Shown piece after piece: positions 10,313 through 18,629 of a stretch of DNA of 64,000 nt (the first letter of the stretch is position 1; each line of letters starts with the position of its first letter). The notes beneath the pieces are model-generated. The model made no database searches. It saw only the letters and a program-made list of their open reading frames with translations, and was not told the DNA's origin. The DNA comes from Deltaproteobacteria bacterium (GTDB lineage: Bacteria > Desulfobacterota > Desulfobacteria > Desulfobacterales > Desulfobacteraceae), in contig JAADHV010000128.1 in NCBI GenBank assembly GCA_013151635.1, positions 1 to 64,000 on the forward strand, read 5' to 3'. The translations under genes were made by a program, and so were the position numbers.

Positions 10313-11349
10313 AGACCGCCCATGGAGTGTCCTACTATATCGACCCGAAAACATTTGAGATCAAAAGCCCTGTACCTTGCAAGCTCCCTTGATATATTGG
10401 CCATCAATGCCTTTGACTGGTCGTGGATATCCTGGTCACCTGCATAATATTCGTCAATCACCGGATCAAAACGTTCTCCCCCCAGGTACATCTGCAGGTT
10501 TTTCCAGGTTGTCCTGCCGCCGAAGAATCCGTGTACAAGCATGACAGGAGGCCGTACTGCAAGTATATCAGAGGCAAAGGCAAGCTTTATCCCCTTTGAA
10601 TTTTCAAAATTTAATCTGATTGTATCCCGGACTGCCCATGGTGCCCTTGCATTGTTGAAATATATTGTGCCGGAAGCGATTGCAGAGCTTGTCGCAGCCC
10701 TTGCTTCATTGGTAAAGGCAACCTGAGCGTTAAAATTTTTCTGCCGCAGATACGCAGGAGGATAATATTTAAGGGTAACCTGATTATTTGACATGCGCAC
10801 AACCTTGCACTGTGATCCCGTGCTGCCGCATTCAATACGCCCGAATCCGGGTTTTTCTATCCTGAGCAGGCCGGGTCCCATACCTGTTGTGTCGATATTT
10901 ATTTCAACAAATGATTTGCCATCTGCTGCCACCCCGGTAAAAGGTCTGCCGGTAGCAGGATTTTTTTCAAAAACAACCCTGAGCCGGTTTACAGGAATTG
11001 TAAGCCTTTTACGGATATTCTCTGCTGTCAGAACATAATTATATGAAATTTTGTTCTTATCCATATGATTTACCCTGAAGCGCGCAGTTCCCGAACCGTC
11101 AGTAACGGCGTTCATCGTGATTCCGGGGCCTGTGAGAATTACAGGCCTGCCGGCATGGACACTGCCGTCCGAACCTGATAATTTTACTATGATATCAGCA
11201 TTATCTCCGGGTTTTGAAAAATAGTCAGGAACAGCCCTCATGTTCACTATAGTATACGGACACCCGCTCTGATCCACCAGAGTTCCTTTTTTTGTACCGG
11301 GGGCACCTGTCTGCATCATCCGGCACCCCGTCACCATCTGTATCTGCAA
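10255..11349 (-). pseudogene. Middle part of large secreted lipase-like protein: Ig-like region and alpha/beta hydrolase core
   Basis: Second frame of the broken gene. It starts inside the thrombospondin-type calcium repeat (CPGTKKGTLVDQSGCP), then has a beta-rich region with an invasin-like Ig segment (GRPVILTGPGITMNAVTDGSG), and then the start of an alpha/beta hydrolase: VMLVHGFFGGRTTW as the oxyanion-hole strand and DIVGHSMGGLIARNYIK carrying the nucleophile serine in GHSMGG. The hydrolase is completed only in the next frame. The closest known enzymes are triacylglycerol lipases and PGAP1-like esterases; the substrate is unknown. The frame ends in the unrelated tail GSATGMMSASL after the second indel. 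Confidence 0.8.
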
Positions 11350-11929
11350 CGGTCACAGTGTTGTCTTTTATGAACCCGTAGCCTGCGGCATTTGCATAAA
11401 AAGTTTCAGCAACGGATAAATAAGGTATGCAATTTGCCGGTCCTTCAATCTGAAAAACATTGGCACCCACCCGCCAGAAAAACGATGCGTCTGCATTTAC
11501 GCTGCCGTTCAGGCCGCCGGGATAAAAAAGGGCCTGGTGCCCGTGAAAGTTCATAACCCTTCCGCCCGACAAGTTTGCAAGCTCACTTTTCCATTGCATC
11601 ATCCTGATTTTTGCACCTTCTTCATCTGGAAATATAATGACATCCATAAGGATATACAGGGTGGTGTACTCATTTTTACACGGGGCTGTGGTCATAAGTT
11701 CCACGGCATCTGGTGCAGGCATGAATTTTCCGGGAACCTGGCTGAAATCCGCTTCAGTTGCCCGGAGAATTTTTTTTATCACTTTTTCATATCTCACGAT
11801 TTTACGATGCACTATACCAGCAGGCATAATGCCATAGTCACTGGCATGTGCCTGTAAAACCATCATCATCGAAACAACTACAGAAAATAAAAGCTTAAAT
11901 ACCTTTGCAGGAACTGATTTTTCTCCCAT
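11225..11929 (-). pseudogene. N-terminal part of large secreted lipase-like protein: signal peptide and calcium-repeat start
   Basis: First frame of the broken gene. ATG 11929 is preferred over the track's GTG 11938 because AGGTGA sits six bases upstream. Residues 1-30 form a signal peptide (VFKLLFSVVVSMMMVLQAHAS). A roughly 160-residue unrecognised domain follows, then the thrombospondin type 3 calcium-binding repeat DTDGDGVPDDADRCP. At 11299-11303 the strand carries five G (CCCCC on the coding strand). Four C would carry the frame directly into CPGTKKGTLVDQSGCP of the next piece. Beyond that point the listed residues RYKKRNSGGSERVSV are out of frame. The whole repaired protein would be about 1,280 residues. 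Confidence 0.8.
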
Positions 11930-12463
11930 AAGTTTCACCTATCCAAAATATATTTGTTTTTCTTTTTCCAGAATAAATATTCAATGCGTTGCTTTTTGGT
12001 AAATTCCCGGCCAGGCACTTCAAGCAAGCAAATATTGCTGCGAACCCTTTCAGAAATATTTAAAAAGAATCGGGATACATGATAATTAATTTGCTATAAT
12101 AAGAAGTATGAAATCTGCTTCTCGAAAACAATTGCCATTATTCACATGCCTGGCAGGCCATTTTCAATGGTTATTGCTTTCTTTAACTTCATTTATTCAC
12201 CCGGATAATTTCTTGTCAATCAATCAAGCATCAGGACAGGGGTTAAGCAAAGCGATTTTTTAAACATTCACTTAAACAAGACCCCGATTTATTCCGAAAC
12301 GTTACCATTTGCAGGAATCCAGGTCAATTATAAATTAAACAGGCAGAATCCATTCCGGTCCCAGTACAGAATTTTTACAATATTCTGTCGTTGGCCCTGA
12401 AGGAAGGCGTTGGTGAGATTGACTTTAGGGGTCAAGGATATTATGTTTTAGTATTTATGATCT
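11930..12463. other. Gene-free stretch of about 530 bp
   Basis: Both flanking genes point away from it, so it must hold two promoters. A TATAAT hexamer at about 12094 precedes a 51-codon ORF (ATG 12109, MKSASRKQLPLFTCLAGHFQ...) that has only a weak AAGAAG ribosome site and no family I recognise. Nothing else stands out. Confidence 0.35.
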
Positions 12464-12919
12464 ATGAACGGGAGCAATGTGGGAGTGGCAAATAGTGAAC
12501 ATTACATGAAGCTTGAAAATATGATGCATTCATCGCCCTTTGTGCAATTTACCGGTGCCAGGGTGAGTGTCAAAAAAGGTGAGGCCCAAATAACCCTGTC
12601 CGTAAGAAAAGAGCTTTACCATGCAGCAGGGGCCATGCACGGCGCATTATACTTTCTTGCGCTGGATAACGCGGCATTTTTTGCTGCCAATTCTTTAGTT
12701 GAAGATGTATTTGTATTAACGACAAGTTTTACAACATATATTACCCGTCCTGTATCAGAGGGCGTTGTAAAAGCAATCGGCAGGGTTGTTAACCAGAACA
12801 GTTCCCAGTTTATCTGTGAATCGGTCCTGCACGATTCAAACGATAAAGAGATTGCAAGAGCTACCGGTATTTTTGTCAGAAGCAAAATATCTTTATCAGA
12901 TAAAATCGGTTATAAATAA
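12464..12919 (+). CDS. PaaI-family hotdog thioesterase
   Basis: A 151-residue single-hotdog protein. The signature AAGAMHGALYFLALDNAAFFAANS corresponds to the HGG(A)xxxLxDxA helix region of PaaI/acyl-CoA thioesterase enzymes, followed by the strand pattern TTSFTTYITRPVSEGVVKAIGRVVNQ and a C-terminal strand EIARATGIFVRSK. Such enzymes hydrolyse acyl- or aryl-CoA esters; the substrate is not evident. The start could also be ATG 12506 (MKLENMM), since neither candidate has a strong ribosome site. It precedes a microprotein gene on the same strand. Confidence 0.85.
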   Translation: MNGSNVGVANSEHYMKLENMMHSSPFVQFTGARVSVKKGEAQITLSVRKELYHAAGAMHGALYFLALDNAAFFAANSLVEDVFVLTTSFTTYITRPVSEGVVKAIGRVVNQNSSQFICESVLHDSNDKEIARATGIFVRSKISLSDKIGYK

Positions 12920-12998
12920 AAAACGGTTGTGATATGCTTGAGGGAGCAGCAAGGCAGATGCTCATGGTATTTGAAATGACAGATAGAAGGACATTGCA

Positions 12999-13118
12999 AT
13001 GAACAAAATTTTTGCAAAAGATAAAAAAAAGAAAAAAAATGTCATGGCCAGGTTCCTGGAATGGGTGGCCAGAGGTAATAAAAAGCAAGCTCAAAAAGGA
13101 AACCTGTGTAAATCATGA
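12999..13118 (+). CDS. 39-aa basic microprotein (not in ORF track)
   Basis: Translation from ATG 12999 gives MNKIFAKDKKKKKNVMARFL... and ends ...KGNLCKS, stop 13116-13118. AGAAGGA lies about seven bases upstream, a good ribosome site. It has a lysine-rich start, an amphipathic helix MARFLEWVARG and a C-terminal Cys-Lys-Ser. The pattern of hydrophobic helix, ARG, lysines and a near-terminal cysteine resembles short orphan proteins seen in many Proteobacteria, but this is from memory and no function is known. It lies between the thioesterase and an unknown coiled-coil gene. Confidence 0.6.
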   Translation: MNKIFAKDKKKKKNVMARFLEWVARGNKKQAQKGNLCKS

Positions 13119-13187
13119 ACCCCCAGAAAATAAGGCGCTGGTCAGGCGGGTTTAATTTAAAAAATACATAAAAAAGATGAGTGATAT

Positions 13188-13613
13188 ATGAGTGTGAGCA
13201 TAAAAGGGCTGTTACAAAAAATAAATTTTATTGAAGCTGATATGGAACTGCATAAAAAGATCCTTGTTTCCATGCCGTTGGAAGATAAAAAAGGGATGGA
13301 AACTATAATAAAAAAAATTGCAGACCAGAAAAAGCAGATAAATGATTTAAGGATGGAAATTAAAAAAGCAGATGAAGATGAATACAATAAAATTATTGCC
13401 ATTGAAAAAGGGACAGAGACTTTTCGGCAGGTTTCCAGTGATAAAAAATATATTGTAGTGAATACATTAAACGAAGGTGGTGTCTGCTTTATTACTTTGA
13501 ATGATGGGACCCGCCTGGACTGCCTGGTTGCGGCAAAGGAAGAAAACGGGAACTGGACGATCCTGACACTGGATGGAGAAACAAAAGAGTATCCGGGCGG
13601 ATTTGTGAAATAA
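13188..13613 (+). CDS. Hypothetical protein with N-terminal coiled coil (141 aa)
   Basis: I do not recognise this 141-residue protein. Residues ~5-75 are a charged helical coiled coil (MELHKKILVSMPLEDKKGMETIIKKIADQKKQINDLRMEIKKADEDEY). Residues ~85-141 form a compact beta domain (KYIVVNTLNEGGVCFITLNDGTRLDCLVAAKEENGNWTILTLDG). No signal peptide or membrane helix is seen. A coiled-coil hairpin followed by a small beta domain loosely recalls GreA-type factors, but the Gre signatures are missing. It ends about a dozen bases before the cytochrome gene and is probably cotranscribed with it. Confidence 0.7.
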   Translation: MSVSIKGLLQKINFIEADMELHKKILVSMPLEDKKGMETIIKKIADQKKQINDLRMEIKKADEDEYNKIIAIEKGTETFRQVSSDKKYIVVNTLNEGGVCFITLNDGTRLDCLVAAKEENGNWTILTLDGETKEYPGGFVK

Positions 13614-13625
13614 GAAGGAGAAAAT

Positions 13626-14966
13626 TTGAGTTTTAAAAGACGGTTTAAAATATTTTCGGGTCTGTCTGCCGGAGTTATTCTTTTATTTGCAGCAACACTT
13701 TTTGCATTACCTGAAAAATCAATTCATATTGACCGGTTCATCATGCCTGACACATGTGGAGAATGCCATACAAAGATATTTGAACAATGGGAGAATTCCA
13801 TGCACCATCTTGCCCATAAAGACCCTTTTTATTCAAGGGTATCGCAATTTTTCCGCAAGGGACTGAAAGATGAGGCTGAGATAAAGGAAGCGGAATCTTG
13901 TGTGAAATGCCATACACCTGTGGGAGTTCTGACAGGATTTCCCAAAAAGGTTTCAGATGATTTATCTAAAACACCTGAGATTGCCACCAAGGGTGTTCAA
14001 TGTGATTACTGCCATTCTGCCGAAACAATAAAAAGGATGTATAATAACGGTCTTGTGGTAAAACCTGGCCAGGGCGAGGATGATCCCGGCGTAAAGTTCG
14101 GGCCTTTTGATGATGCCGAGCCTGATTTCCATGAAGCTCAATACTCTAAGCTGCATACGGAATCCAGGATCTGCGGAACCTGTCATAATGTAAAGCATGT
14201 GGTGTTTGGAACTGATCTTGAAACCACTTACACGGAATGGGAAAACAGCCCATATAATTCAAAAGATCCTAAAAAAGCTCTTACATGCCAGGGCTGCCAT
14301 ATGTACCAGAGACCCGGCATCCCGGCAACAGGCTCTACACTGCGGCCTGAAAACCCAGGATCTGCAACTGATGACAGCGTTGAAAGGCCACATATTTTCA
14401 CCCATTTTTTTGTGGGGGCCAATGCATTGGTGCCTGGTAAGTTTAATGGAGAAAATAAAAACCAGATGGCAATTGAAAGGCTTCAAAATGCCGCAGTATT
14501 GTCACTTGATACATCTTTGGTCAGGCAAAAAAAATTGAATATAACCGTCACCAATACAGGTGCCGGGCATTCGATTCCTACGGGAGTTGGTGACCTTCGA
14601 CAGGTGTGGCTTGAAATTATTATCCTGGATAAAAAAAATCAAAAAACCTTTCAGTCAGGTGTTCTTGATGCCGGGCGTGAGTTGCCGGAAGATGCTGTGG
14701 CCTTCCGGACGGTTTTTGGAGATGAAAAAGGCAAGAAAGTCATTAATATTGCAAAGGCAAGAAAGGTGATTGAAGACAGCCGGATAAAGGCAAAGCAGAG
14801 TGTTGTCAAAACCATCGCACTTCCTTTTGTGCCACAAAAGGGCAGTATTGTAACAATACGGTTATTGTACCGCAGTATGCCCAGGAAAATTTTGAACATG
14901 ATTCCGGGAGAACCGTTTGAACCAATGCCTGTTGTAGAAATGGCAAAGGTTCAAAAAAGAATTTAA
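13626..14966 (+). CDS. Periplasmic multihaem (pentahaem) cytochrome c, cytochrome c554-like
   Basis: A 446-residue exported cytochrome. The start is TTG 13626 with AAGGAG five bases upstream. Residues ~10-30 form a signal peptide (IFSGLSAGVILLFAATLFAL). Five CxxCH haem sites are seen: CGECH, CVKCH, CDYCH, CGTCH and CQGCH, with free histidines in SMHHLAHKD that could be distal ligands. The arrangement matches cytochrome c554/c-prime family proteins in sulfate- and metal-reducing bacteria. The C-terminal ~170 residues have no haem site and look like a beta-sandwich (ITVTNTGAGHSIPTGVGDLRQVWLE). Its role in periplasmic electron transfer is inferred; partner and substrate unknown. Confidence 0.88.
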   Translation: MSFKRRFKIFSGLSAGVILLFAATLFALPEKSIHIDRFIMPDTCGECHTKIFEQWENSMHHLAHKDPFYSRVSQFFRKGLKDEAEIKEAESCVKCHTPVGVLTGFPKKVSDDLSKTPEIATKGVQCDYCHSAETIKRMYNNGLVVKPGQGEDDPGVKFGPFDDAEPDFHEAQYSKLHTESRICGTCHNVKHVVFGTDLETTYTEWENSPYNSKDPKKALTCQGCHMYQRPGIPATGSTLRPENPGSATDDSVERPHIFTHFFVGANALVPGKFNGENKNQMAIERLQNAAVLSLDTSLVRQKKLNITVTNTGAGHSIPTGVGDLRQVWLEIIILDKKNQKTFQSGVLDAGRELPEDAVAFRTVFGDEKGKKVINIAKARKVIEDSRIKAKQSVVKTIALPFVPQKGSIVTIRLLYRSMPRKILNMIPGEPFEPMPVVEMAKVQKRI

Positions 14967-15061
14967 AACGACCGGAAACCATTGCCGTGCCAGATACTTC
15001 CAATCAAGGATTCTTTAAGGACTACCAGCTTTTTTATATAATAACTTTTTTTAAAAAAATT

Positions 15062-15622
15062 ATGACAATATTTGAAATTATTATTATTGCACTGGGGCTT
15101 GCCATGGATGCTTCGGCTGTCAGCCTGGCAGCAGCGGCAGCAGGGTTTGCAAATAATGCAAGGGCCATGTTCCGTCTGTCTTTTCATTTCGGGCTGTTCC
15201 AGTTTTTAATGCCGGTGCTGGGCTGGCTTATGGGTGTCGGTTTTGTGTCTCACTTTAAAGCCTTTGACCATTGGATTGCTTTTTTACTTCTGTCCTTTGT
15301 CGGCGTTAGAATGATCCTGGGAGGAATGGACAAAACTCCTGCAACCCGGAAAAAAGATCCGTCCAGAGGCATGACAATGGTAATGCTGAGTGTGGCTACA
15401 AGCATTGATGCCCTGGCAGTTGGCTTAAGTCTTGCCGTATTGGGGGTAAACATCTGGTACCCCGGTATTATGATCGGTATTATTACAACAATAATGTCAC
15501 TTCTGGCCATAAAGGCCGGGAAAAAGCTGGGAGTGATGTTTGGTAAACGAATGGAAATTTTCGGGGGAATTGTTCTGGTGTTTATCGGCACCAGGATCCT
15601 TTGCTCCCATATGATCTTATGA
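15062..15622 (+). CDS. mntP: Manganese efflux pump MntP
   Basis: An inner-membrane Mn(II) exporter of 186 residues, the usual size. Six membrane helices are visible, with the paired signature acidic segments GLAMDASAVSLAAAAAG in helix 1 and SIDALAVGLSLAVLG in helix 4. I moved the start from GTG 14987 to ATG 15062, where the conserved MTIFEII start of the family falls; the extra 25 residues upstream look untranslated. No yybP-ykoY manganese riboswitch is recognisable upstream. The stop TGA overlaps the ATG of tex (ATGA), so the two genes are translationally coupled. Confidence 0.92.
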   Translation: MTIFEIIIIALGLAMDASAVSLAAAAAGFANNARAMFRLSFHFGLFQFLMPVLGWLMGVGFVSHFKAFDHWIAFLLLSFVGVRMILGGMDKTPATRKKDPSRGMTMVMLSVATSIDALAVGLSLAVLGVNIWYPGIMIGIITTIMSLLAIKAGKKLGVMFGKRMEIFGGIVLVFIGTRILCSHMIL

Positions 15623-17739
15623 AAATAATAAATATAATCAGCAGGGAAATGAAGTTGCCTGAAGGCGGCGTCCTGGCGGTTGCCAGAATGCTGGATCAGG
15701 GTGCCACCATACCCTTTATCGCACGGTATCGAAAAGAGAAAACCGGGTCTTTGGATGAAGTTACCATTGCAGCCATTCGTGACAGGATAGAAAAATTGAA
15801 TGCCCTTGATGCCAGGAAAGAGGCGATCTTGAAATCATTAAAGGAACGTGATCTTTTAACTGTGACACTATTGGCTGATATCCAGAATTCGTTTTCAATG
15901 GCGGTTCTGGAAGACATTTATGAAAAGTACCGGCCCAAAAAAAGAACCAGGGCACAGGCGGCAAGGCAAAAAGGTCTGGAGCCTTTGGCAAACTTTCTTT
16001 TAGTCCAATCGAACAAGGCCCCGCTTCACGAAGCCAAAAAATATATTTCATCAACAAAAGGTGTTGATTCGGTTGAAGAAGCGATTTCAGGTGCAAAGGA
16101 TATTATTGCGGAAATAATTAATGGGGATTTTGATGTCAGGGCCGGTATCAGGAAATTATTTTTAAAAACAGCACAAATCCGGTCCAGGGTAAAAAAGGGC
16201 AAAAAAGAGGATGGTATAAAATTCAAAGATTATTTTGATTGGTCCGAGATTGCCTTTAAGGCTCCATCCCACAGGGTACTTGCCATGCTGAGAGGTCAAA
16301 ACGGGTCTTTTCTTCTTGTGCATGTTATGCCTGATGAGAAACAGGCATTGAGGCTTATTGAGAAGAAGTACATAAAAAATCAGTCAAGGTCGGCTCTTGA
16401 AGTTAAATCTGCCATAAAAGACAGTTATAAAAGACTTTTATCCAAATCCATTGAAAAAGAATGCATTAATCAATTGAAAGCCGGGGCTGATGAGGCTGCC
16501 ATAGGAGTTTTCGCCGGGAATTTAAAAGAGCTCCTTTTGTCAGCCCCTATGGGCCAGAAAAGAATCCTTGCCGTTGATCCGGGGTTCAGGACAGGCTGCA
16601 AGGTGGTCTGCCTTGATGCACAGGGGCAGCTTTTGCACCATGATATTATTTTTCCCCATCAGGGCAATGGTGAAAAAGCAAAAAAAATTGTGTTAAATCT
16701 TGTTAAAACGTATAAAATTGAGGCCATTGCCATTGGTAACGGAACAGCAGGGCGAGAGACCGAAGCCTTTGTTAAAAGACTGGCCCTTGACAGCAGGATT
16801 CATATTGTCATGGTGGACGAGAGCGGGGCATCCATTTATTCGGCATCAAAAACTGCAAGGGAAGAATTTCCGGATCACGATATTACGGTCAGGGGTGCAG
16901 TCTCAATTGGCAGGCGGCTCATGGACCCGTTGGCAGAACTTGTCAAGCTTGATCCTAAATCTATTGGTGTGGGCCAGTATCAGCATGATGTGGACCAGCA
17001 ATTATTGAGAAAATCCCTGGACGATGTGGTGGTGTCCTGCGTAAATAAGGTCGGGGTGGAGGCTAACACCGCAAGCCGGGAATTGCTTTCCAGGGTATCG
17101 GGTTTCAATGACACCATTGCCGCCAATATGGTTCGGTTCCGCAGTGAAAACGGCCCGTTTAAATCAAGAAAGGATTTTTTAAAAGTGCCGAGACTAGGAC
17201 CAAAGGTATTTGAGCAGGCTGCCGGATTTTTAAGAATACATAATGCAAAGCATGCCCTGGACCAAACCGGTATCCACCCGGAAGCCTACCGGATTGTTGA
17301 GAGGATGGCCAAGGATGCTGGTGCAAGTATTTTAGATTTAATGGAGGACATCAGCAATACCGGAAAGATTGACCTTAATCATTACCTTACCAATACCATT
17401 GGCATGCCAACGCTTAATGATATTATAAAGGAACTTTCAAACCCCGGGCGTGATCCCAGGAAAGAATTCCAGGCATTTTCCTTTGATGATACCATCCACG
17501 GCATAAAGGATCTTATCCCGGGGATGAAGGTGCCCGGCATTATAACTAATGTTACGGCGTTTGGTGCTTTTGTGGACATAGGTGTCCATCAGGACGGTCT
17601 TGTGCATATAAGCCGGATGGCGGATCGCTTTATCAAAGATCCCGGTGAGATTGTCACTGTCCGGCAGATGGTAAGCGTAACCGTCCTTGAAGTTGATGTG
17701 AAAAGAAAAAGGATTTCCCTTTCCATGAAAAAAACTTAA
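15619..17739 (+). CDS. tex: Tex-family RNA-binding transcription accessory protein
   Basis: A conserved nucleic-acid-binding protein related to the core of eukaryotic Spt6. In order: N-terminal helical Tex_N (GGVLAVARMLDQGATIPFIARYRKEKTGSLDE), the YqgF/RNase H-like core (ILAVDPGFRTGCKVVCLD), helix-hairpin-helix modules (NTASRELLSRVSGFNDTIAANMVRFR; KVPRLGPKVFEQAAGFLRI) and a C-terminal S1 RNA-binding domain (GMKVPGIITNVTAFGAFVDIGVHQDGLVHIS). ATG 15619 overlaps the mntP stop codon and gives the normal N-terminus; the TTG at 15601 adds six residues. Length 706 is slightly short of the ~770 of enteric Tex but all domains are present. Confidence 0.95.
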   Translation: MKIINIISREMKLPEGGVLAVARMLDQGATIPFIARYRKEKTGSLDEVTIAAIRDRIEKLNALDARKEAILKSLKERDLLTVTLLADIQNSFSMAVLEDIYEKYRPKKRTRAQAARQKGLEPLANFLLVQSNKAPLHEAKKYISSTKGVDSVEEAISGAKDIIAEIINGDFDVRAGIRKLFLKTAQIRSRVKKGKKEDGIKFKDYFDWSEIAFKAPSHRVLAMLRGQNGSFLLVHVMPDEKQALRLIEKKYIKNQSRSALEVKSAIKDSYKRLLSKSIEKECINQLKAGADEAAIGVFAGNLKELLLSAPMGQKRILAVDPGFRTGCKVVCLDAQGQLLHHDIIFPHQGNGEKAKKIVLNLVKTYKIEAIAIGNGTAGRETEAFVKRLALDSRIHIVMVDESGASIYSASKTAREEFPDHDITVRGAVSIGRRLMDPLAELVKLDPKSIGVGQYQHDVDQQLLRKSLDDVVVSCVNKVGVEANTASRELLSRVSGFNDTIAANMVRFRSENGPFKSRKDFLKVPRLGPKVFEQAAGFLRIHNAKHALDQTGIHPEAYRIVERMAKDAGASILDLMEDISNTGKIDLNHYLTNTIGMPTLNDIIKELSNPGRDPRKEFQAFSFDDTIHGIKDLIPGMKVPGIITNVTAFGAFVDIGVHQDGLVHISRMADRFIKDPGEIVTVRQMVSVTVLEVDVKRKRISLSMKKT

Positions 17740-17774
17740 AGCGGCTTTTAGAACTTAAGGGGACATCCTTGATT

Positions 17775-18272
17775 TTACCATGAATTCATCATATTGATTC
17801 CCATGAATTTGGCCACCCCTTCTTTCATCTGATTGAACCTGTATCCTACAACCTGGACAAGATAGCTCATTATTTTAAAGCCGATGTCAGTGTCCTTGAC
17901 CATGAGTTTATTTAGTTTTTTTGCGTCAATTTTAAGTACCTTGCACCTTCTGGATGCACAATATGCTGAAAGCTTCATGCGATAAGGCGGGGTAAAACAG
18001 GACCATCCGAAAATCAGTGATTCCGGGATATCCTTACTATGCGAGGAGAGGGTGCTTTCATTTGAAGCGGATTTGGAATTTGGCATTTCAAACCGCAGTT
18101 CAACGCTGCCGTCAATAACAATCCACATATCAGTTGCTTTGTCTCCTTCTATAAAAAGGCTCTGGCCAACTTGATAATCCTCCACAGAACAAAGATCAGT
18201 AAGTTTATTCAATTCATCGGTTGTAAGACTCTTAAAGATGTGCAAGTGGTCTATAAGTGCAACTTCTACCAT
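17775..18272 (-). CDS. Cyclic nucleotide-binding domain protein
   Basis: A 165-residue single-domain protein of the cNMP-binding (CAP N-terminal) fold: LIDHLHIFKSLTTDELNKL, then VEDYQVGQSLFIEGDKATDMWIVIDGSVELRF, then SLIFGWSCFTPPYRMKLSAYCASRRCKVLKIDAKKL. It has no helix-turn-helix, kinase or channel domain, so it is probably a regulatory partner acting in trans. The phosphate-binding cassette is not canonical (FGWSCFTPPYRM in place of FGExALL...RxA), so binding of cAMP or cGMP is uncertain. AGGAGGAGAACC directly precedes the ATG. It is convergent with tex. Confidence 0.85.
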   Translation of the reverse strand: MVEVALIDHLHIFKSLTTDELNKLTDLCSVEDYQVGQSLFIEGDKATDMWIVIDGSVELRFEMPNSKSASNESTLSSHSKDIPESLIFGWSCFTPPYRMKLSAYCASRRCKVLKIDAKKLNKLMVKDTDIGFKIMSYLVQVVGYRFNQMKEGVAKFMGINMMNSW

Positions 18273-18629
18273 GGTTCTCCTCCTTTTTTAAATGGTCAAA
18301 ATAATATGAATACAAATTTTATCAGCATGCAGCCCGGAATAAGATGAACAGTATTTCAAGTTTAAGTGTAATTCCTCAATTTGCAGATGGTATCATAAAT
18401 ATTAGAAAAAATTTTAAGGTTTGTAAAGAAAGAATATCTTGACATTGAGTGCAGGGTAAGCTCAAATAAAGTCAAAGGCAGGACTTGTTTGAAAAAGTAA
18501 ATCAATATGCAGGAAATTTTTTAACAACGCTTTCAACCCAACCGGTATATAAAAACTGCCCGGAAGAAGGCATTAATCTTTTTAAAGAACCGATAAGAGA
18601 AGACCCCCAAAATTTTGATTGAGGTATTT
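18273..18629. other. 357-bp divergent intergenic region
   Basis: Both neighbours are transcribed away from this stretch. It is AT-rich and contains a TTGACA at about 18440 without a clear -10 at the right distance. I see no gene, hairpin or repeat that I would defend. Confidence 0.35.

Noticed and set aside
14987-15061. N-terminal extension of MntP from GTG 14987
   Set aside because: The 25 extra residues are not hydrophobic in the family pattern; conserved homology starts at ATG 15062 and the length then fits.
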